Shown here piece by piece: positions 1 to 11,677 of a stretch of 64,000 nucleotides of DNA. Source of the stretch: Rhipicephalus microplus (taxonomy: Eukaryota; Arthropoda; Arachnida; Ixodida; Ixodidae); contig NC_134705.1 in NCBI RefSeq assembly GCF_043290135.1, positions 61,965,771 to 62,029,770 on the forward strand, read 5' to 3'. How positions within the stretch are numbered: position 1 is the first letter of the stretch; every line of letters begins with the position of its first letter. A program made the translations under genes and the position numbers. The notes beneath the pieces were generated by a model. That model had not been told where the DNA came from, did no database searches, and worked only from the letters and a program-made list of their open reading frames with translations.

Positions 1-611
1 AAAAAAAACGCTCCGTTTGCTAGAAACACTTGTCTAAAAAACAAAGCTGGCTACACTTAACAGGGTCAACAGGGCTACAGCACTCTCGTGGGGGATCGCG
101 TTGCTTCGTCGAAGGTGAAAGGGCGCTGGCCGTGGACTGCTTCATTCTCATTAACATAAAAGATTTCACTGGTAAAACAGTGGAAATTGTTGCGCTGTCC
201 ATACAAACATTGATCCTCTTCAGCAAACCGCGTCAGATTTATTTCAAGTTGAGGAACCTGTCCAGCGATCCTGAGGTTAAAAAAGGCAACCGGTCATGCT
301 TAGCGGGCCTCTTTGAAAGGTGGTAGCATTTGTACGCTAACTACTGCATTTTTACAGGCAATTAAGGAGTAAAGAGTTTTCGAGGTAACTCTGCAGTGCG
401 ACTCGTGCTGCTGATGGCGCGTACCTCATTGAGTTCCGTTGTCCCTTCAAGAGGTCAATGTGCATGCCGTTAACTTGACTAGAGCACGAAGCTATGCAGG
501 GGTATCTTGAGATAAGGCAAATCGTAGTTTCGATTGCAGTAGAAGAGCCTCTTTTTCCTCGTTCGGATTCATTTAGTTAGGTTTTCAGGTTTTTAATAAA
601 TAAGGTCGTGT
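1..611. other. Unannotated left flank
   Basis: I find no recognisable protein domain, LTR, SINE or structured RNA here. The longest open frames (under 100 codons, both strands) show no retroelement motif and look like chance frames. The stretch contains AATAAA-like A/T-rich sequence near 594-602 just before a SINE remnant. Confidence 0.5.
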
Positions 612-790
612 GCTTGAGAGCACTCGCTAGTGCACCTTAAAAGAACCTCAGGTGGTCGAAATATCCAGAGCTCTTCAATATGGCGTCTCTCATACTCATA
701 TAGTGGATTTTGGACGTTAAACACCATATATAAATCAATCAATCAATCAATCAGTCAATCAACTAATCAATCAATCAATCAATCAATCGA
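612..790 (+). mobile_element. SINE 3' fragment with (AATC)n tail
   Basis: This matches the 3' two-thirds of the full SINE at 11424-11663: the blocks for 'gtgcac..ttaaagaacc..caggtggtc', 'ggcgtctctcat' and 'gacgttaaac' occur in the same order and spacing. The tRNA-like head is missing. The tail at about 736-788 is an imperfect (AATC)n run of a dozen units, much longer than in the copy at 11424. It is more diverged than that copy, so probably older. Family identity with the tick SINE Ruka is from memory and not verified. Confidence 0.75.
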
Positions 791-978
791 CAACACTCGC
801 TTGTTTGTGTGGCGAGTACTTTATCTTCAAAGCAAATGAATGCACGCACACTGTGCACGCTATGGACGCACGAATATATACATAAACGCACGCTACGCAC
901 AAGTTAACTTGCGTTGAAGGTGGTTGAACCCCACCCCGCATCTCGAAATTGTCAGCCGTATGATCTTCGTTAAAATAT

Positions 979-1140
979 TATTACCAGGCAGTGGGCATGG
1001 CTCCGTTGTCGTAACTGAATCGATAAAGAAGAAGCGTACTCGAAGCGCGAGACGCTATTAGCCCTGGGGTGTCACACCTACCTGTAAATATTGCAAATAC
1101 ACTCGTTTCTCTCTTCCGTGTGTTTGTAATTCCCGTAACA
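979..1140 (+). repeat. L1 5' LTR
   Basis: It is the same length as the 3' LTR (162 bp) and collinear with it. The first two bases are TA rather than TG, and the last six are GTAACA. A primer-binding-site-like TGGTGGAGGTGCTGG follows at 1144-1158. The same TGGTGGAGGT start follows the LTRs of L2, L4 and L5, so these families seem to share a primer tRNA, which I could not assign. Confidence 0.85.
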
Positions 1141-1212
1141 TAATGGTGGAGGTGCTGGTTAACGAATCGTCATACAACGAAGCTCCGCAGTGGTCGTCGA
1201 ATCGGAGTTTCC

Positions 1213-1566
1213 GTGATCGAACACGGGACTGATCCCACGGCCACCTCTCCATCGGCCTCGGCAACGCCTGCACCACCCACGACAACGCCTCCACCAGCCC
1301 GACCCCAAACCACGTACGTGCTGACGCATCCGAAGCATCCAGGAAGGTTCTGCGGTATGGTCGAAGTTAATGTTGACGACTGGATAGCTGACTACAAATG
1401 TACCAGTGCGCTCAACCGGTATGACCCGACTCTTATGCTGGCCTACGTGCTGTTTTACCTGAAAGGCACAGCCAAAGTCTGGTACCAAAACAATGAGAAG
1501 AAAATCGGCATTCGGGACAGACTCAAGGAGAAGCTTCGCGACTTATTTGAGAAGCCCATCGGTTGA
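1213..1566 (+). pseudogene. L1 gag remnant
   Basis: This is a 117-codon frame. A Thr/Pro/Ala-rich head (residues 1-40) is followed by a capsid-like stretch with the 'FCGMVEVNVDDWIADYK' and 'AYVLFYLKGTAKVWYQN' blocks typical of Ty3/gypsy Gag, where the structural protein packages element RNA. The frame stops at the point where sequence switches to integrase. The zinc knuckle, protease, reverse transcriptase and RNase H are absent, so the two parts are joined by an internal deletion. Confidence 0.75.
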
Positions 1567-1587
1567 AAGGCGGCTGCGAAAAAGGAG

Positions 1588-2261
1588 TTGTCTCTTATAA
1601 CTCATGCGCTGCCAACTAGCTGCGCTACAGACGTTGCAGACTTTCTACTGAATGACGTCACTCTGCGGCATAGGGCGCCGCGCCACCTTCTGACGGATCG
1701 TGGCCGCTGCTTCCTCGCAAAAGTTATCGACGAAATCTTCCGTAGCTGCTCCTCCGAACATCACTTTACTACTGCCTACAGTCTCCAGACAAACGGTCTC
1801 ACAGAGCGCCTCAAACAAACTCTTACTGACATGTTGTCCATGTACGTCTCTGCTGATCACCGTGACTGGGACGCAACGCTCTCCTACGTTACATTTGCAT
1901 ACGATTCGTCAAGGCATGACACCGCTGGCTATTCCTTGTTCTTTCTTCTGTGCGTTGCCATTCGAGCCACTTCTTCATTCTGATACTACCGAACCAACGG
2001 TGGATGTTGCTTCTCAAGCCCGCTCACTCACCAAATCGCGCACACTAGGCTCACTGCTTTTCAGGCCTCACAAAAAGTCCGCGACAATGACTGGCACCAC
2101 GACGTTGACTACGCTGCTGACTCTCTCGTCCTTCTATGGACGCCGCATCTGCGTAAAGGCTTGTGCGAGAAGCTCCTTCCAGATACACCGGGCCCTACCA
2201 AGTTCTCCGCAAGGTCACCGACGTCGACTACCTCATCACTCCCGCTCAACCACACTCATCG
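1588..2261 (+). pseudogene. L1 integrase core and C-terminal remnant, interrupted by N1a
   Basis: Frame 1588-1983 shows the second catalytic Asp (LLTDRGRCF) and the catalytic Glu (NGLTERLKQTL) of a DDE integrase, with the expected spacing. The first Asp and the zinc-binding N-terminus are deleted. A frameshift occurs near 1930. The following bases still encode a GPY/F-type region around 2125-2200. N1a inserts at 2272 and the pol tail resumes at 14109, ending in a stop near 14168. Not functional. Confidence 0.8.
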
Positions 2262-2272
2262 TCTGCCACACC

Positions 2273-2797
2273 CCGCAGGGGCGCCTGCGCAAGTAGGCGT
2301 TTGGTGTGTAGCGACACCACGGACCCGAGCTAACGAGGGAGTTTTGGCTCTCTCCCACGCCTAGCCGTGCGTGGCTTTGCCGTGTCCGGGGAAAAGGGGA
2401 TCCTGGGGGTTGAGCCAATGCTGGGTGATTGGACCTTTAAGGCCCCCCGGCAGAGGTAACACACCCCTTTGGCCCCGGCTTCACGTAGACGGCACCCCTG
2501 GGCTGACCCACCCAGGGGAAATCGGCAGTCGCCTTATCCTATCTCTCTCTTCCTACATCTTCGTCTTTATCTCTCACTTTTTATCTGTCTTGTCATCTCC
2601 TCTCTTCCGTTTACTTCAGAATTTCCTGGCGGCGAGGGTTAACCCTGTGTAGTTACCCAACCTTGGGTAGTTATATTCGGTTATAGCGGCGATGCATGGC
2701 TGGCGTCTCCAAGTGTTCAATAGTCAACCTTGTAGCGTCCCCTTGTTGGGCTCGGTGGTGGGGGGCCACCATCGCCGCCGAACTTTATTGTATTTTA
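2273..2797 (+). promoter_or_regulatory. N1a 5' UTR with predicted hairpins
   Basis: The start (CCCCGCAGGGG) can fold on itself, followed by a GGTGT...ACACC hairpin. A perfect 8-bp stem CCCCTGGG/CCCAGGGG with an 8-nt loop lies at 2495-2518. The same leader opens N1b (4940) and, degraded, N1d (56529). Internal promoters at the 5' end are known for I-clade elements. Whether the folding reflects a ribozyme, translation element or simply GC-rich sequence is not known. Confidence 0.6.
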
Positions 2798-3998
2798 TGG
2801 CAAAAGCTTTTCCCTCCCTTCCTGATCGCTCCCTAAAAAGGTGGCGCACCGAAGATACTTTCCTTGCTAACACACCAAAGCCGACATTCCCAAAGTACCA
2901 TGTAATCCACAGTCAAAACGAAAACAAGACAGTCCGAGCCATTTCACCTTTCCTCATTTCCAAAACTCTCACAGAAGCATAGGCCCTGGTTATAAAGTGA
3001 CAAAGATGGGAAGTGGCGATCTTCTTCTGGAGGTTCGTGACAAAGCTCAGTATGAAAAGCTGTGTAAGCTTGTAGCCTTTGGGGAAACCCCTGTTTCGGT
3101 GGGCCCACACAGGTCCATGAACACTGTCCGTGGTGTCATTTCTGATGATGATCTTACTGAGCTTTCTGAAAGTGAGCTGCTCGAAGGTTGGCAGGACCAG
3201 AACGTGGTCAAAGTCCAACGAATAACAATAAGGCGCAACAACAAACTGACCCCTACAAAGCACGTAATAATAACCTTCGGAACAAGTGACCTACCAGAAT
3301 CAAACGAAACCGGCTATTGTAAGCTTCGTGTAAGACCATACATTCCCAACCCTCGTCGATGTTTCAAGTGCCAACGTTTCGGTCATGGATCGCAGAGTTG
3401 CAGAGGGCGTGCCACTTGCGCAAAGTGCGCATCCATTCAACACATATCGGACAACTGCACCTCAGAAACAACCCATTGTTCGAACTGTGACGGAGATCAC
3501 GCTGCCTACTCACGATCATGCCCCGCATGGAAAAAAGAGAAACAAATAGTAGAACTTAAGGTTAAATTCAATCGCACATTCCAAGAAGCACGTCAACGTT
3601 TCGCAATACACAACCCATTTTATCCCTCCTTTGCAGATGTGACGCGCCGGGGTGCCGCGCCACATGCCTCAGCACCCGCGAATGTCACACAGTGTGTGGC
3701 CGCGGTCGTGCCGCCAGCGCCCCCGCCTGGAGCAGCCTGCACTGCTCCGCCACCTGACAAACAGAGCCGGCATACCCTAGTGTCTGCTGAACCTCGGACC
3801 ACTGCAGGCGCAGTCAGGTCCGAAAGTTCAGTGAATGTGCCTGCCCAGCAGGCACCATCCACCACCTCTCAAGAGGTGATGGATACAAGTCCCACTCCTC
3901 CGGCGCCTCAGACGCCGAAGGATAGGCGCAACTCCTTGGAGCGCGCCAAAAAAGAAAAACCTCGAATCACAGGGCCCTCAAAAGGCCCTGTAAACTAA
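2798..3998 (+). pseudogene. N1a ORF1 (nucleic-acid-binding protein), frameshifted
   Basis: The N-terminal part (from about 2798, following PDRSLKRWRT-type residues) goes out of frame near 2980. The remaining 333 codons (2997-3998) hold three knuckles: CFKCQRFGHGSQSC, CAKCASIQHISDNC and CSNCDGDHAAYSRSC. The C-terminus is Pro/Ala-rich and ends in a basic tail. ORF1 proteins of this type bind element RNA in the ribonucleoprotein. The intact paralogue is N1b ORF1 at 5466-6653. Confidence 0.8.
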
Positions 3999-4037
3999 CG
4001 CAACACCTCTGTATGCACAGCACCACCCTAAATTAAA

Positions 4038-4927
4038 ATGACACAAATACTACAGTGGAACGTCAGAGGACTGTTGAGAAACCTCGACGATATCCAGGAA
4101 CTTTTACACAAACATACACCTAAGGTGCTGTGCGTACAAGAGACACACCTGAAACCGAAACACACCAACTTTTTACGTCACTACGTTGTTTTTCGGAAAG
4201 ACCGGAATGATGCCATTGTGCCATCCGGTGGTGTTGCCATTATAGTCAATCAAGGGATTGCATGCACACACCTAACACTACAAACATCCCTTGAGGCGGT
4301 GGCTGTTCGAGCAGTTCTATTGAATAAGCTCGTCACCATGTGCTCTGTCTACATACCTCCACAACACCGTCTTGAAAAGCATGAATCCGAGTCCCTCATA
4401 GACGAACTTCCAGAACCTTATATCCTCCTTGGAGATTTCAATGCACATAGCAATCTATGGGGTGACTCTCGCTGCGATGCTCGAGGTTGCCTGATTGAAC
4501 AGCTCCTTTTTTCTTCCGGTGCGTGCCTGCTGAATCGGAAAGAGCCAACATATTACAACATCGCTAACAATACGTACTCAGCAATAGACCTCAGCATAAT
4601 ATCCCCATCACTCCTGCCTCTACTTAAATGGGAAGTCATAAATGATCCATATGGTAGTGACCATTTTCCTATCGTTATCAGCACATCAATAACAAATACA
4701 TGTCCTGCACAAGTTCCCAAATGGCTCACCGACAAAGCTGACTGGGAAAAGTTTCAAAAAATGACTTTATTATCTTGGACTCACATGGCGGCATTGAGCA
4801 TAGAGGATGCTGTATGCTACTTTACAGCTTTCCTGGTTGATGCAGCAACAAAATGTATTCCCCAAACATGTGTACCGTCAAGCAAACGACGAGTACCATG
4901 GTGGAATAATGAGTGCCGTGAGGCTCG
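4038..4927 (+). pseudogene. N1a ORF2, endonuclease part
   Basis: The frame starts MTQILQWNVRG and carries exonuclease-endonuclease-phosphatase motifs: QETHL (Glu), LLGDFNAHSNLWG and YGSDHFPIV near the end. This domain nicks the target to prime reverse transcription. It begins 39 bp after ORF1 stops. The frame is cut at an oligo-A run (about 4928-4939), where N1b is inserted. The sequence resumes at about 10751. Confidence 0.85.
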
Positions 4928-5465
4928 AAAAAAAAAAAACCCCGCAGGGGCGCCTGCGCAAGTAGGCGTTTGGTGTGTAGCGACACCACGGACCCGAGCT
5001 AACGGGGGAGTTTCGGCTCCCTCCCACGCCTAGCCGTGCGTGGCTTTGCCGTGTCCGGGGAAAAGGGGATCCTGGGGGTTGAGCCAAAGCTGGGTGATTG
5101 GACCTTGAAGCCCCCCGGCAGAGGCAACACACCTCTTTGGCCCCGGCTTCACGTAGACGGCACCCCTGGGCTGACCCACCCAGGGGAAATCGGCAGTCGC
5201 CTTTTCCTATCTCTCTCTTCCTACATCTTAGTCTTTTCTCGTCTTTAAATCTGTCCTGTCTTCTTCTCTCTTCCATTTACTTCCGATTTTTCATGGCGGC
5301 AAGGGTTAACCTTGTGTAATTACTCAACCTTGAGTAGTTATATTTGGTTATAGTGGCAATGTACGGCTGGCGTCTGCAGCCTTATGCTATTAAGTGCTTC
5401 AGCGTCCCCTGGTTGGACTCCATGGTGGGTGGTCGCCATTGCTGCCGAACAAAAAGTGCACTACG

Positions 5466-6653
5466 ATGGGAACACCTGACTTTCCCCGTCTCCTAGAACG
5501 TCTCCCGCCTAAGAGGGGACGCACCGATGACATATCAATTTTCAGCCAACCCAGACAATGCTTTCCCAAATTCCATGTTGTGCACAGCGAAAACCCAACA
5601 AAACAAGCCAGAGCAATATCGACATTTCTTGTTGCTAAATCCCTGACAGAGGTCTTGGGCCCAGGATACAAGGTTACAAAGATGGCTAGCGGAGACCTTC
5701 TCCTTGAGCTGCCTGAAAAACACCACTATGAAAAACTTGGCAGTCTCGCAGCATTTGGTAATATCCCAGTATCTATTTCACCTCATATATCAATGAACAC
5801 CTCACGCGGAGTTGTTTCAGAAGCAGACCTTCTTGAAATGTCTGAACAGGAACTGCTTGAAGGGTGGAAAGAGCAAAATGTCACAGATGTGAAACGAATC
5901 GTCATCAGACGAGACAACAAAGAAATACCTACCAAACATTTAATACTCACCTTCGCATCTAGCACACTGCCTTCATCTATAGACACAGGATACATCAAAC
6001 TCTCTGTCCGTCCCTACATTCCCAATCCAAGACGGTGTTATAAATGTCAACGATTTGGTCATGGCTCGCAGAACTGCCGGGGTCAGGAAACTTGTGCAAG
6101 ATGTGGTAGCCACGGCCACCCATCTGATAACTGTGTTACTACGCCTCACTGCGTGAATTGTGACGGGGAACACGCCGCGTATTCGCGTTCGTGTCCTAAC
6201 TGGAAGAAAGAAAAAGAAATAATCACTCTTAAAGTCAAAGAAAACATCACATTTAAGGAAGCAAGACGAAGAGTGTCGCCATTTTACGGCGCAACATATG
6301 CTGATGCGGCGCGTCAGGGGGCAACGCCGCACCAGCCCTCGCCACCCCTTCGGCCTGCGCAGAGCGAGCCGTCGGCTGTGGCACCTGCCCCCAAGGCGGC
6401 TGTAGCCCAGGCTACACCGCCTACTCCCAAACAGAGACCGGAGACTGCAGAGTCTTCGGGTCTCAAGGCCTCCCCTCACCAGGCGAGGCCCAAAATCCAA
6501 ACTAACAGCCCGCACGAGCGGGCATCCAGTGCCTCCGAGGAGGCAATGGATACGTCGGCACCCTTGGTGCCGAAAGAGCGGCGTGGCTCCTTGGAGCGCG
6601 CCAAGAAAACAAAAAAGCAAATAACAGGGCCTGGTGACGGCCCTGTTAAGTGA
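5466..6653 (+). CDS. N1b ORF1: zinc-knuckle RNA-binding protein
   Basis: An intact 395-codon frame. I chose the ATG at 5466 because N1a aligns from about this point. The N-terminal third is basic, and the middle (residues about 70-185) is a conserved region shared with N1a and N1d that resembles an RNA-recognition-like fold (inference). Three CCHC knuckles follow: CYKCQRFGHGSQNC, CARCGSHGHPSDNC and CVNCDGEHAAYSRSC. The Pro/Ala-rich tail ends in a Lys/Arg-rich segment. In I-clade elements this protein coats the RNA. ORF2 begins 64 bp downstream. Confidence 0.85.
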   Translation: MGTPDFPRLLERLPPKRGRTDDISIFSQPRQCFPKFHVVHSENPTKQARAISTFLVAKSLTEVLGPGYKVTKMASGDLLLELPEKHHYEKLGSLAAFGNIPVSISPHISMNTSRGVVSEADLLEMSEQELLEGWKEQNVTDVKRIVIRRDNKEIPTKHLILTFASSTLPSSIDTGYIKLSVRPYIPNPRRCYKCQRFGHGSQNCRGQETCARCGSHGHPSDNCVTTPHCVNCDGEHAAYSRSCPNWKKEKEIITLKVKENITFKEARRRVSPFYGATYADAARQGATPHQPSPPLRPAQSEPSAVAPAPKAAVAQATPPTPKQRPETAESSGLKASPHQARPKIQTNSPHERASSASEEAMDTSAPLVPKERRGSLERAKKTKKQITGPGDGPVK

Positions 6654-6717
6654 ACTCAAACTCCACGTCTAAACAGCCACTTGCTTTTCGTACACACAGC
6701 ATTATTTTACATTCACC

Positions 6718-9700
6718 ATGAACACTCAAATTATACAATGGAACGTCAGGGGCCTTCTCAGAAAGCTTGACGACATCCAAGAACTCCTACACGAACACTC
6801 ACCAAAATTGCTGTGTGTACAAGAAACACACCTTAATTGTAAACACACAAATTTTCTTCGCAAATACGTTATTTTTCGAAAGGACCGTGATGATGCCATG
6901 ACATCATCCGGAGGTGTTGCCATCATAGTGAATCAAGGAATTCCATGCACACACTTACAACTCCAAACATCCCTTGAGGCAGTCGCTGTTCGAGTGGTTC
7001 TTTTTGATAAACTAATCACAATCTGCAGTATTTACATTCCTCCTAGCTATCAGCTCCAAAAACGCGATTTACACTCTCTAATTGATGAACTTCCGGAGCC
7101 TTATGTTCTCCTTGGAGACTTTAATGCGCATAGCAGGTTATGGGGTGACTCTCGGTATGACGCGCGAGGTCGACTGATCGAACAGTTCCTTATCTCGTCG
7201 AGCGCGTGTCTCCTAAATCGAAAAGAACCAACCTAATATAACCTCGCTAATAACACCTACTCCTCCATAGACCTGAGCATAGTATCTCCATCTCTTGTGC
7301 CTCTACTCCAGTGGAAAGTCGTCAGTAATCTGTACGGAAGTGACCACTTCCCCGTAGTTTTGAGCACAACGACAGTAACTGAGTGTCCACCACGTGTTCC
7401 CAAATAGCTCATAAACAGAGCCGACTGGGAACAGTTTCATACTATCGCTTGTCTAGGTTGGAATGACATCTGTACTTTGAACATTGATGTTGCTGTGAAC
7501 TACTTCACAACGTTTTTGATTGATGCTGCAACAAAATGCATCCCACAAACAAATGGACACCCTTGAAAACGATGTGTGCCATGGTGGAATTCTGAATGCC
7601 GAAACGCGCGCAAACAGCAAAACCGAACTTGGAGGCTGCTTCGGAACTCACCGACAGCCGAAAATCTTGAAACCTTCAAGAAAATAAAGTCTCAAGGCAG
7701 GAGAACGCGTCGGCAGGCCAGAAGAGAAAGCTGGCAGAAGTTTTTATCAGGGGTTAATTCATACACACAGGAGGCTAAAGTCTGGAACATGGTCGGTAGG
7801 ATAGCAGGAAAACAAGTATACACACTTCCTCTCGTAAACACTCGGGGTGATACCTTGGAAGATCAGGCAAACTTCCTCGGTGCACACTTCGAACAGGTAT
7901 CCAGCTCGTCCCACTATACTGACACTTTCCAAAAATACAGAACAAGAATAGAAAAGCAGAAACTCGAACACAAATCCACTAGATACGAGGCATATAACTA
8001 AGCTTTCAATCTAGCTGAGCTCCAAACATCTCTAAACTCCTGCAGTACTTCTGCCCCAGGTTCTGACCGTGTTATGTATGAAATGTTAAAAAACCTACCA
8101 AACGAAACCCGAAAAACCTTACTTTGTACAATGCTATTTGGTCTTCTGGCACTATTCCTACCTCCTGGAAAGAAGCTATTGTTATTGCCATTTTGAAAGA
8201 GGGCAAGGACCCTTTGCTGCTTGTGCAAAGTCTTCGAAAAAATGATAAACTGCCGACTTGTACATTTTCTTGAAACAAATAATTTGCTCGACCCATTTCA
8301 GTGCGGGTTTCGAGAAAGTAGATCCACCACAGACCACCTTATTCGTATCGAGGCACAGATGAGAGACGCGTTCGTCCATAAACAATATTTTCTCTCTGTG
8401 TTCCTCGATATCGAAAAGGCTTATGATACTACATGGCGTTACGGAATTCTAAGAGACCTGTCCCACCTTGGTGTGCGCGGAAAAATGTTTCATATAATCG
8501 AAAGTTACCTGTCAAACCGGACATTCCGTGTCCGTCTGGGCAGTGCGCTCTCCCAATCATTTGTCCAGGAAACAGGCGTGCCACAAGGTGGTGTGCTTAG
8601 TTGCACACTTTTTATTATTAAAATGAATTCTTTGCACTTGTCCATTCCCCGCAATATGTTCTATTGTACATATGTCGACGACGTTCAGCTTGGCTTCAAG
8701 TCATGCAACTTGGCCATGTGTGAGCGGCAGGTTCAGCTGGGCTTAAACAAGGTCTCCAAATGGGCAGATGAAAACGGATTTCGACTTAACCCACAAAAAA
8801 GCACGTGTGTCTTGTTCTCTCGAAAGAGAGGCATGCACTCTGAACCTGACATTCGACTGAACGGCCAACGTCTGTCCGTCAAAGCCGAACATAAATTCTT
8901 AGGCTTAATCTTGGACAACAAGCTGACCTTCGTACCGCACATCAAGAATTTAAAAATAAAATGTTTAAAAGCAATGAATGTTATAAAAGTGCTGTCACGT
9001 ACTACTTGGGGTAGTGATAGGCAGTGCCTCATAAATCTGTATCGAAGCCTCATTCGCACCCGCTTAGATTATGGGGCCGTTGTTTATCAGTCTGCAACTC
9101 AAAGTGCTTTAAAGATGCTGGACCCCATGCACCATTTGGGCATCCGCCTTTCTACGGGTGCTTTTCGCACCAGCCCCGTAGAAAGCCTTTATGTTGAGTC
9201 AAATGAGTGGTCGCTTCATCTGCAGAGAACTTATATGTCTTTTGTTTATTTCCTTAAGGTGAAAGCAGATAAAAAGCACCCCTCATACTCTACTATTAAT
9301 GATTTGTCGAGCTCATTTCTGTTTCAAAACAGGCCTTCGATGAGGCAGCCCTTCTCAGTTCGCCTGAAAAGTCTAGCCGAGGAAACTGGAGTCTCACTAG
9401 AACACAGTTTAATGGCTCCTGTAGCATATCCGCCACCGTGGCAATGGCAGACTATAGACTGCGATGTGTCCTTCCTAGAAGTTACAAAACATGCACCTAT
9501 TGCCCATATCCGAACATACTTCCTGGAACTTCAACACAAATACACACGTCCTGAGTTCTTTACAGATGCTTCCAAGTCCAACTCCTCTGTGTCCTACGCT
9601 GCTGTCGGCCCATCCTTTTCGGATGCTGGCCCTCTACATCCAAGCACAAGTATCTTCACAGCAGAAGCTTACGCGATACTTGTGGCAGCTAAACACATCA

Positions 9701-10398
9701 AACAATCACAAATACAAAAAGCAGTAATTTATACAGACTCCCTCAGTGTAGTAACGGCTCTGCACACTCTTAAAAAACACAAAAACCCAGTCCTTGTCTC
9801 ACTTTACTCCATTTTATGCACACTATACACACTCAAACAACATGTTGTATTGTGCTGGGTGCCAGGGCACCGTGAGATTCAAGGCAACGTGAGGGCGGAT
9901 CAGCTCGCTGCATCCGTCCACAAAAGCACTGCCCCTACACCCATATCAATCCCGGCCGTTGATCTTAAGCCGTCTCTCAAACGAAACCTCAGAGTATACT
10001 GGCAGAGCAAGTGGGATACACACACACAAAACAAACTACACGTTATTAAGCCACACCTTGGTCATTGGCTGCCCGTATCGAAATCGCGTCATACACAGGT
10101 AATACTAACGAGACTCAGGATAGGACACACATACACGACACACACACACCTTTTGTCCGGTAGCGATCCACCATTGTGTGACAGATGTGGTGAAGTATTG
10201 ACAGTCCTTCACATTTTAATTGAGTGCAAACAATTGGACACTGTAAGAAAACAACACTTTCCATTACCCTACCGACAACATATACCTTTACACCCTGCAA
10301 TGTTCGTCGGTAGGGAACCGCTTTTTAGTCACAAATCATTGTTAGCGTTTTTTAAAGAAATTCATAGTTTTCACATCATATACCCGGGCATCCCGTAG
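6718..10398 (+). pseudogene. N1b ORF2: endonuclease, reverse transcriptase, RNase H
   Basis: Starts MNTQIIQWNVRG. Endonuclease motifs (QETHL, LLGDFNAHSRLWG, YGSDHFPVV) are present, but stops occur at about 7234, 7405, 7564 and 7999, with a frameshift between about 8110 and 8200. From 8221 to 10398 the frame is open for 725 codons: RT motif A (FLDIEKAYD), motif B region (GVPQGGVLS), motif C YVDD, then RNase H with TDAS, FTAEAYA, YTDSLS and VRADQLA supplying the four acidic residues. A C-terminal CDRCG...H...C motif follows. The lesions lie mainly in the linker between endonuclease and RT. Confidence 0.9.
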
Positions 10399-10746
10399 CA
10401 TGACCTCTCCAGAGAGGTTTTTGCTGCGGTGGTTACACAAGAAAGCACTTGCCTCACGGCCCTTGGACGCAAGGGTATGAACGAGTGAGGCACTTGTGCT
10501 AATGCCATACATATCTACCATCGTCTTTTATTATTACCAACTTTTGTCATCTATTCACACCGCACACACCTTTCACGACATGGTCATGATTTTATTACTT
10601 GTATGTTTTTACCCGCCTTACCGCGAGGAATTTTATGGCCCTTTTACAGCCGCTTATCACAATCATTGTCCATGTTTTTAGTAAGATGAACTGGCGCTCT
10701 TTGGCCGTGAAATGGCCCTTGCGCCATAAAACATCAAACATCATCA
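10399..10746 (+). other. N1b 3' UTR and (ATC)n-type tail
   Basis: A short UTR ends in 'gcgctctttggcc...tggcccttgcgcca' and an ATC/A-rich tail. The block recurs at the N1a 3' end (14041-14097). 'ttggcc' and 'ggccctt' make a small palindrome just before the tail, which could be the 3' feature read by the element's RT (inference). Confidence 0.7.
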
Positions 10747-10750
10747 AAAA

Positions 10751-11409
10751 CAAAATAAGGCATGGAGGTTGCTTAGAGACTCGCCCACAGCCGAGAATCT
10801 TGTAAACTTTAAGAACGTCAAGTCGCAAGCAAGGAGGACGCGCCGACAGGCGAGAAGAGAAAGCTGGCACAAATTTGTATCGGGCATTAGCTCATACACA
10901 GATGAGTCGAGAGTCTGGAGCATGGTTAGTAAGGTGGCAGGACGAGGAGCACATTCGCTTCTTCTAGTGAACACACAAGGGGAGAGTTTGGAAGACCAGG
11001 CGAACACTCTCGGAGCGCACTTTGAACAGGTCTCCAGCTCAACACACTATGGTGAAGTGTTCCGACGATACAAAACCGCAATCGAAAAACAGAGATTAGA
11101 GCGCAAGCCCAGAACACATGAGGCATACAACGAACCTTTCTGTTTGGCTGAACTGCAGGTCTCACTTGCCTGCTGCAATAAATCTGCCCCAGGCCTGGAC
11201 CGTGTGGCATATGAAATGTTAAAACACCTGCCCACTGAAACCCAGAAAGCTCTCCTCTCTCTGTATAATGCGATATGGTCTTCTGGCGAGCTACCCTCAG
11301 CCTGGAAGGAAGCTATCATTATCCCAATCCTAAAATAAGGCAAGGACCCGGCCTCAGTTTCCAGCTACAGGCCAATAGCATTAACCAGCTGTATTTGCAA
11401 AATCTTTGA
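10751..11409 (+). pseudogene. N1a ORF2 linker, resumed after N1b
   Basis: This aligns with N1b 7620-8240: the 'LRDSPTAENL', 'RRTRRQARRESW' and 'TLGAHFEQVSSS' blocks and the start of the RT region (SWKEAIIIPILK) occur in the same order. A stop (TAA) lies at about 11336. The reading frame runs 10769-11338. It ends where the SINE inserts. Confidence 0.85.
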
Positions 11410-11423
11410 AAAACTGATTAACT

Positions 11424-11663
11424 GCCCCGCCGCGGTGGTCTAGTGGCTAAGGTACTCGGCTGCTGACCCGCAGGTCGCGGGTTCATATTCCGGCTGCGGC
11501 GGCTGCATCTCCGATGGAGGCGGAAATGTCGAGGCCCGTGTGCTCAGATTTGGGTGCACGTTAAAGAACCCCAGGTGGTCAAAATTTCCGGAGCCCTCCA
11601 CTACGGCGTCTCTCATAATCATATGGTGGTTTTGGGACGTTAAACCCCACAAATCAATCAATC
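11424..11663 (+). mobile_element. Full-length tRNA-derived SINE
   Basis: A 240-bp insert in N1a flanked by a 14-bp duplication (aaaactgattaact at 11410-11423, aaaactaattaact at 11664-11677, one mismatch). The head has pol III promoter-like boxes: TGGTCTAGTGG (A box) and GGTTCATATTCC (B box, one or two changes from GGTTCGAATCC). A conserved body and an (AATC)n tail follow. It is the best preserved of three copies in this window. It resembles the ixodid SINE Ruka (recalled, not checked). Confidence 0.9.
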
Positions 11664-11677
11664 AAAACTAATTAACT

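Larger units (their letters stand above)
4940..10746 (+). mobile_element. N1b: full-length I-clade element nested in N1a ORF2
   Basis: The same 5' leader as N1a starts at 4940 directly after an oligo-A run, and the (ATC/A)n 3' end lies at about 10725-10746 before N1a resumes in oligo-A. The duplication is A-rich and its exact length cannot be fixed. ORF1 is intact; ORF2 has about five lesions. At about 5.8 kb it is the most complete N1 copy here and a good reference for the family. Confidence 0.9.

Noticed and set aside
2257..2600. HDV-like ribozyme at the N1 5' end
   Set aside because: Strong hairpins are present, but I could not place the required nested pairings by eye, so I list it only as something to test.
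11424..11500. Possible tRNA gene (A-box and B-box-like sequences)
   Set aside because: It is the head of a 240-bp SINE with its own target duplication and tail. The acceptor stem is not closed.
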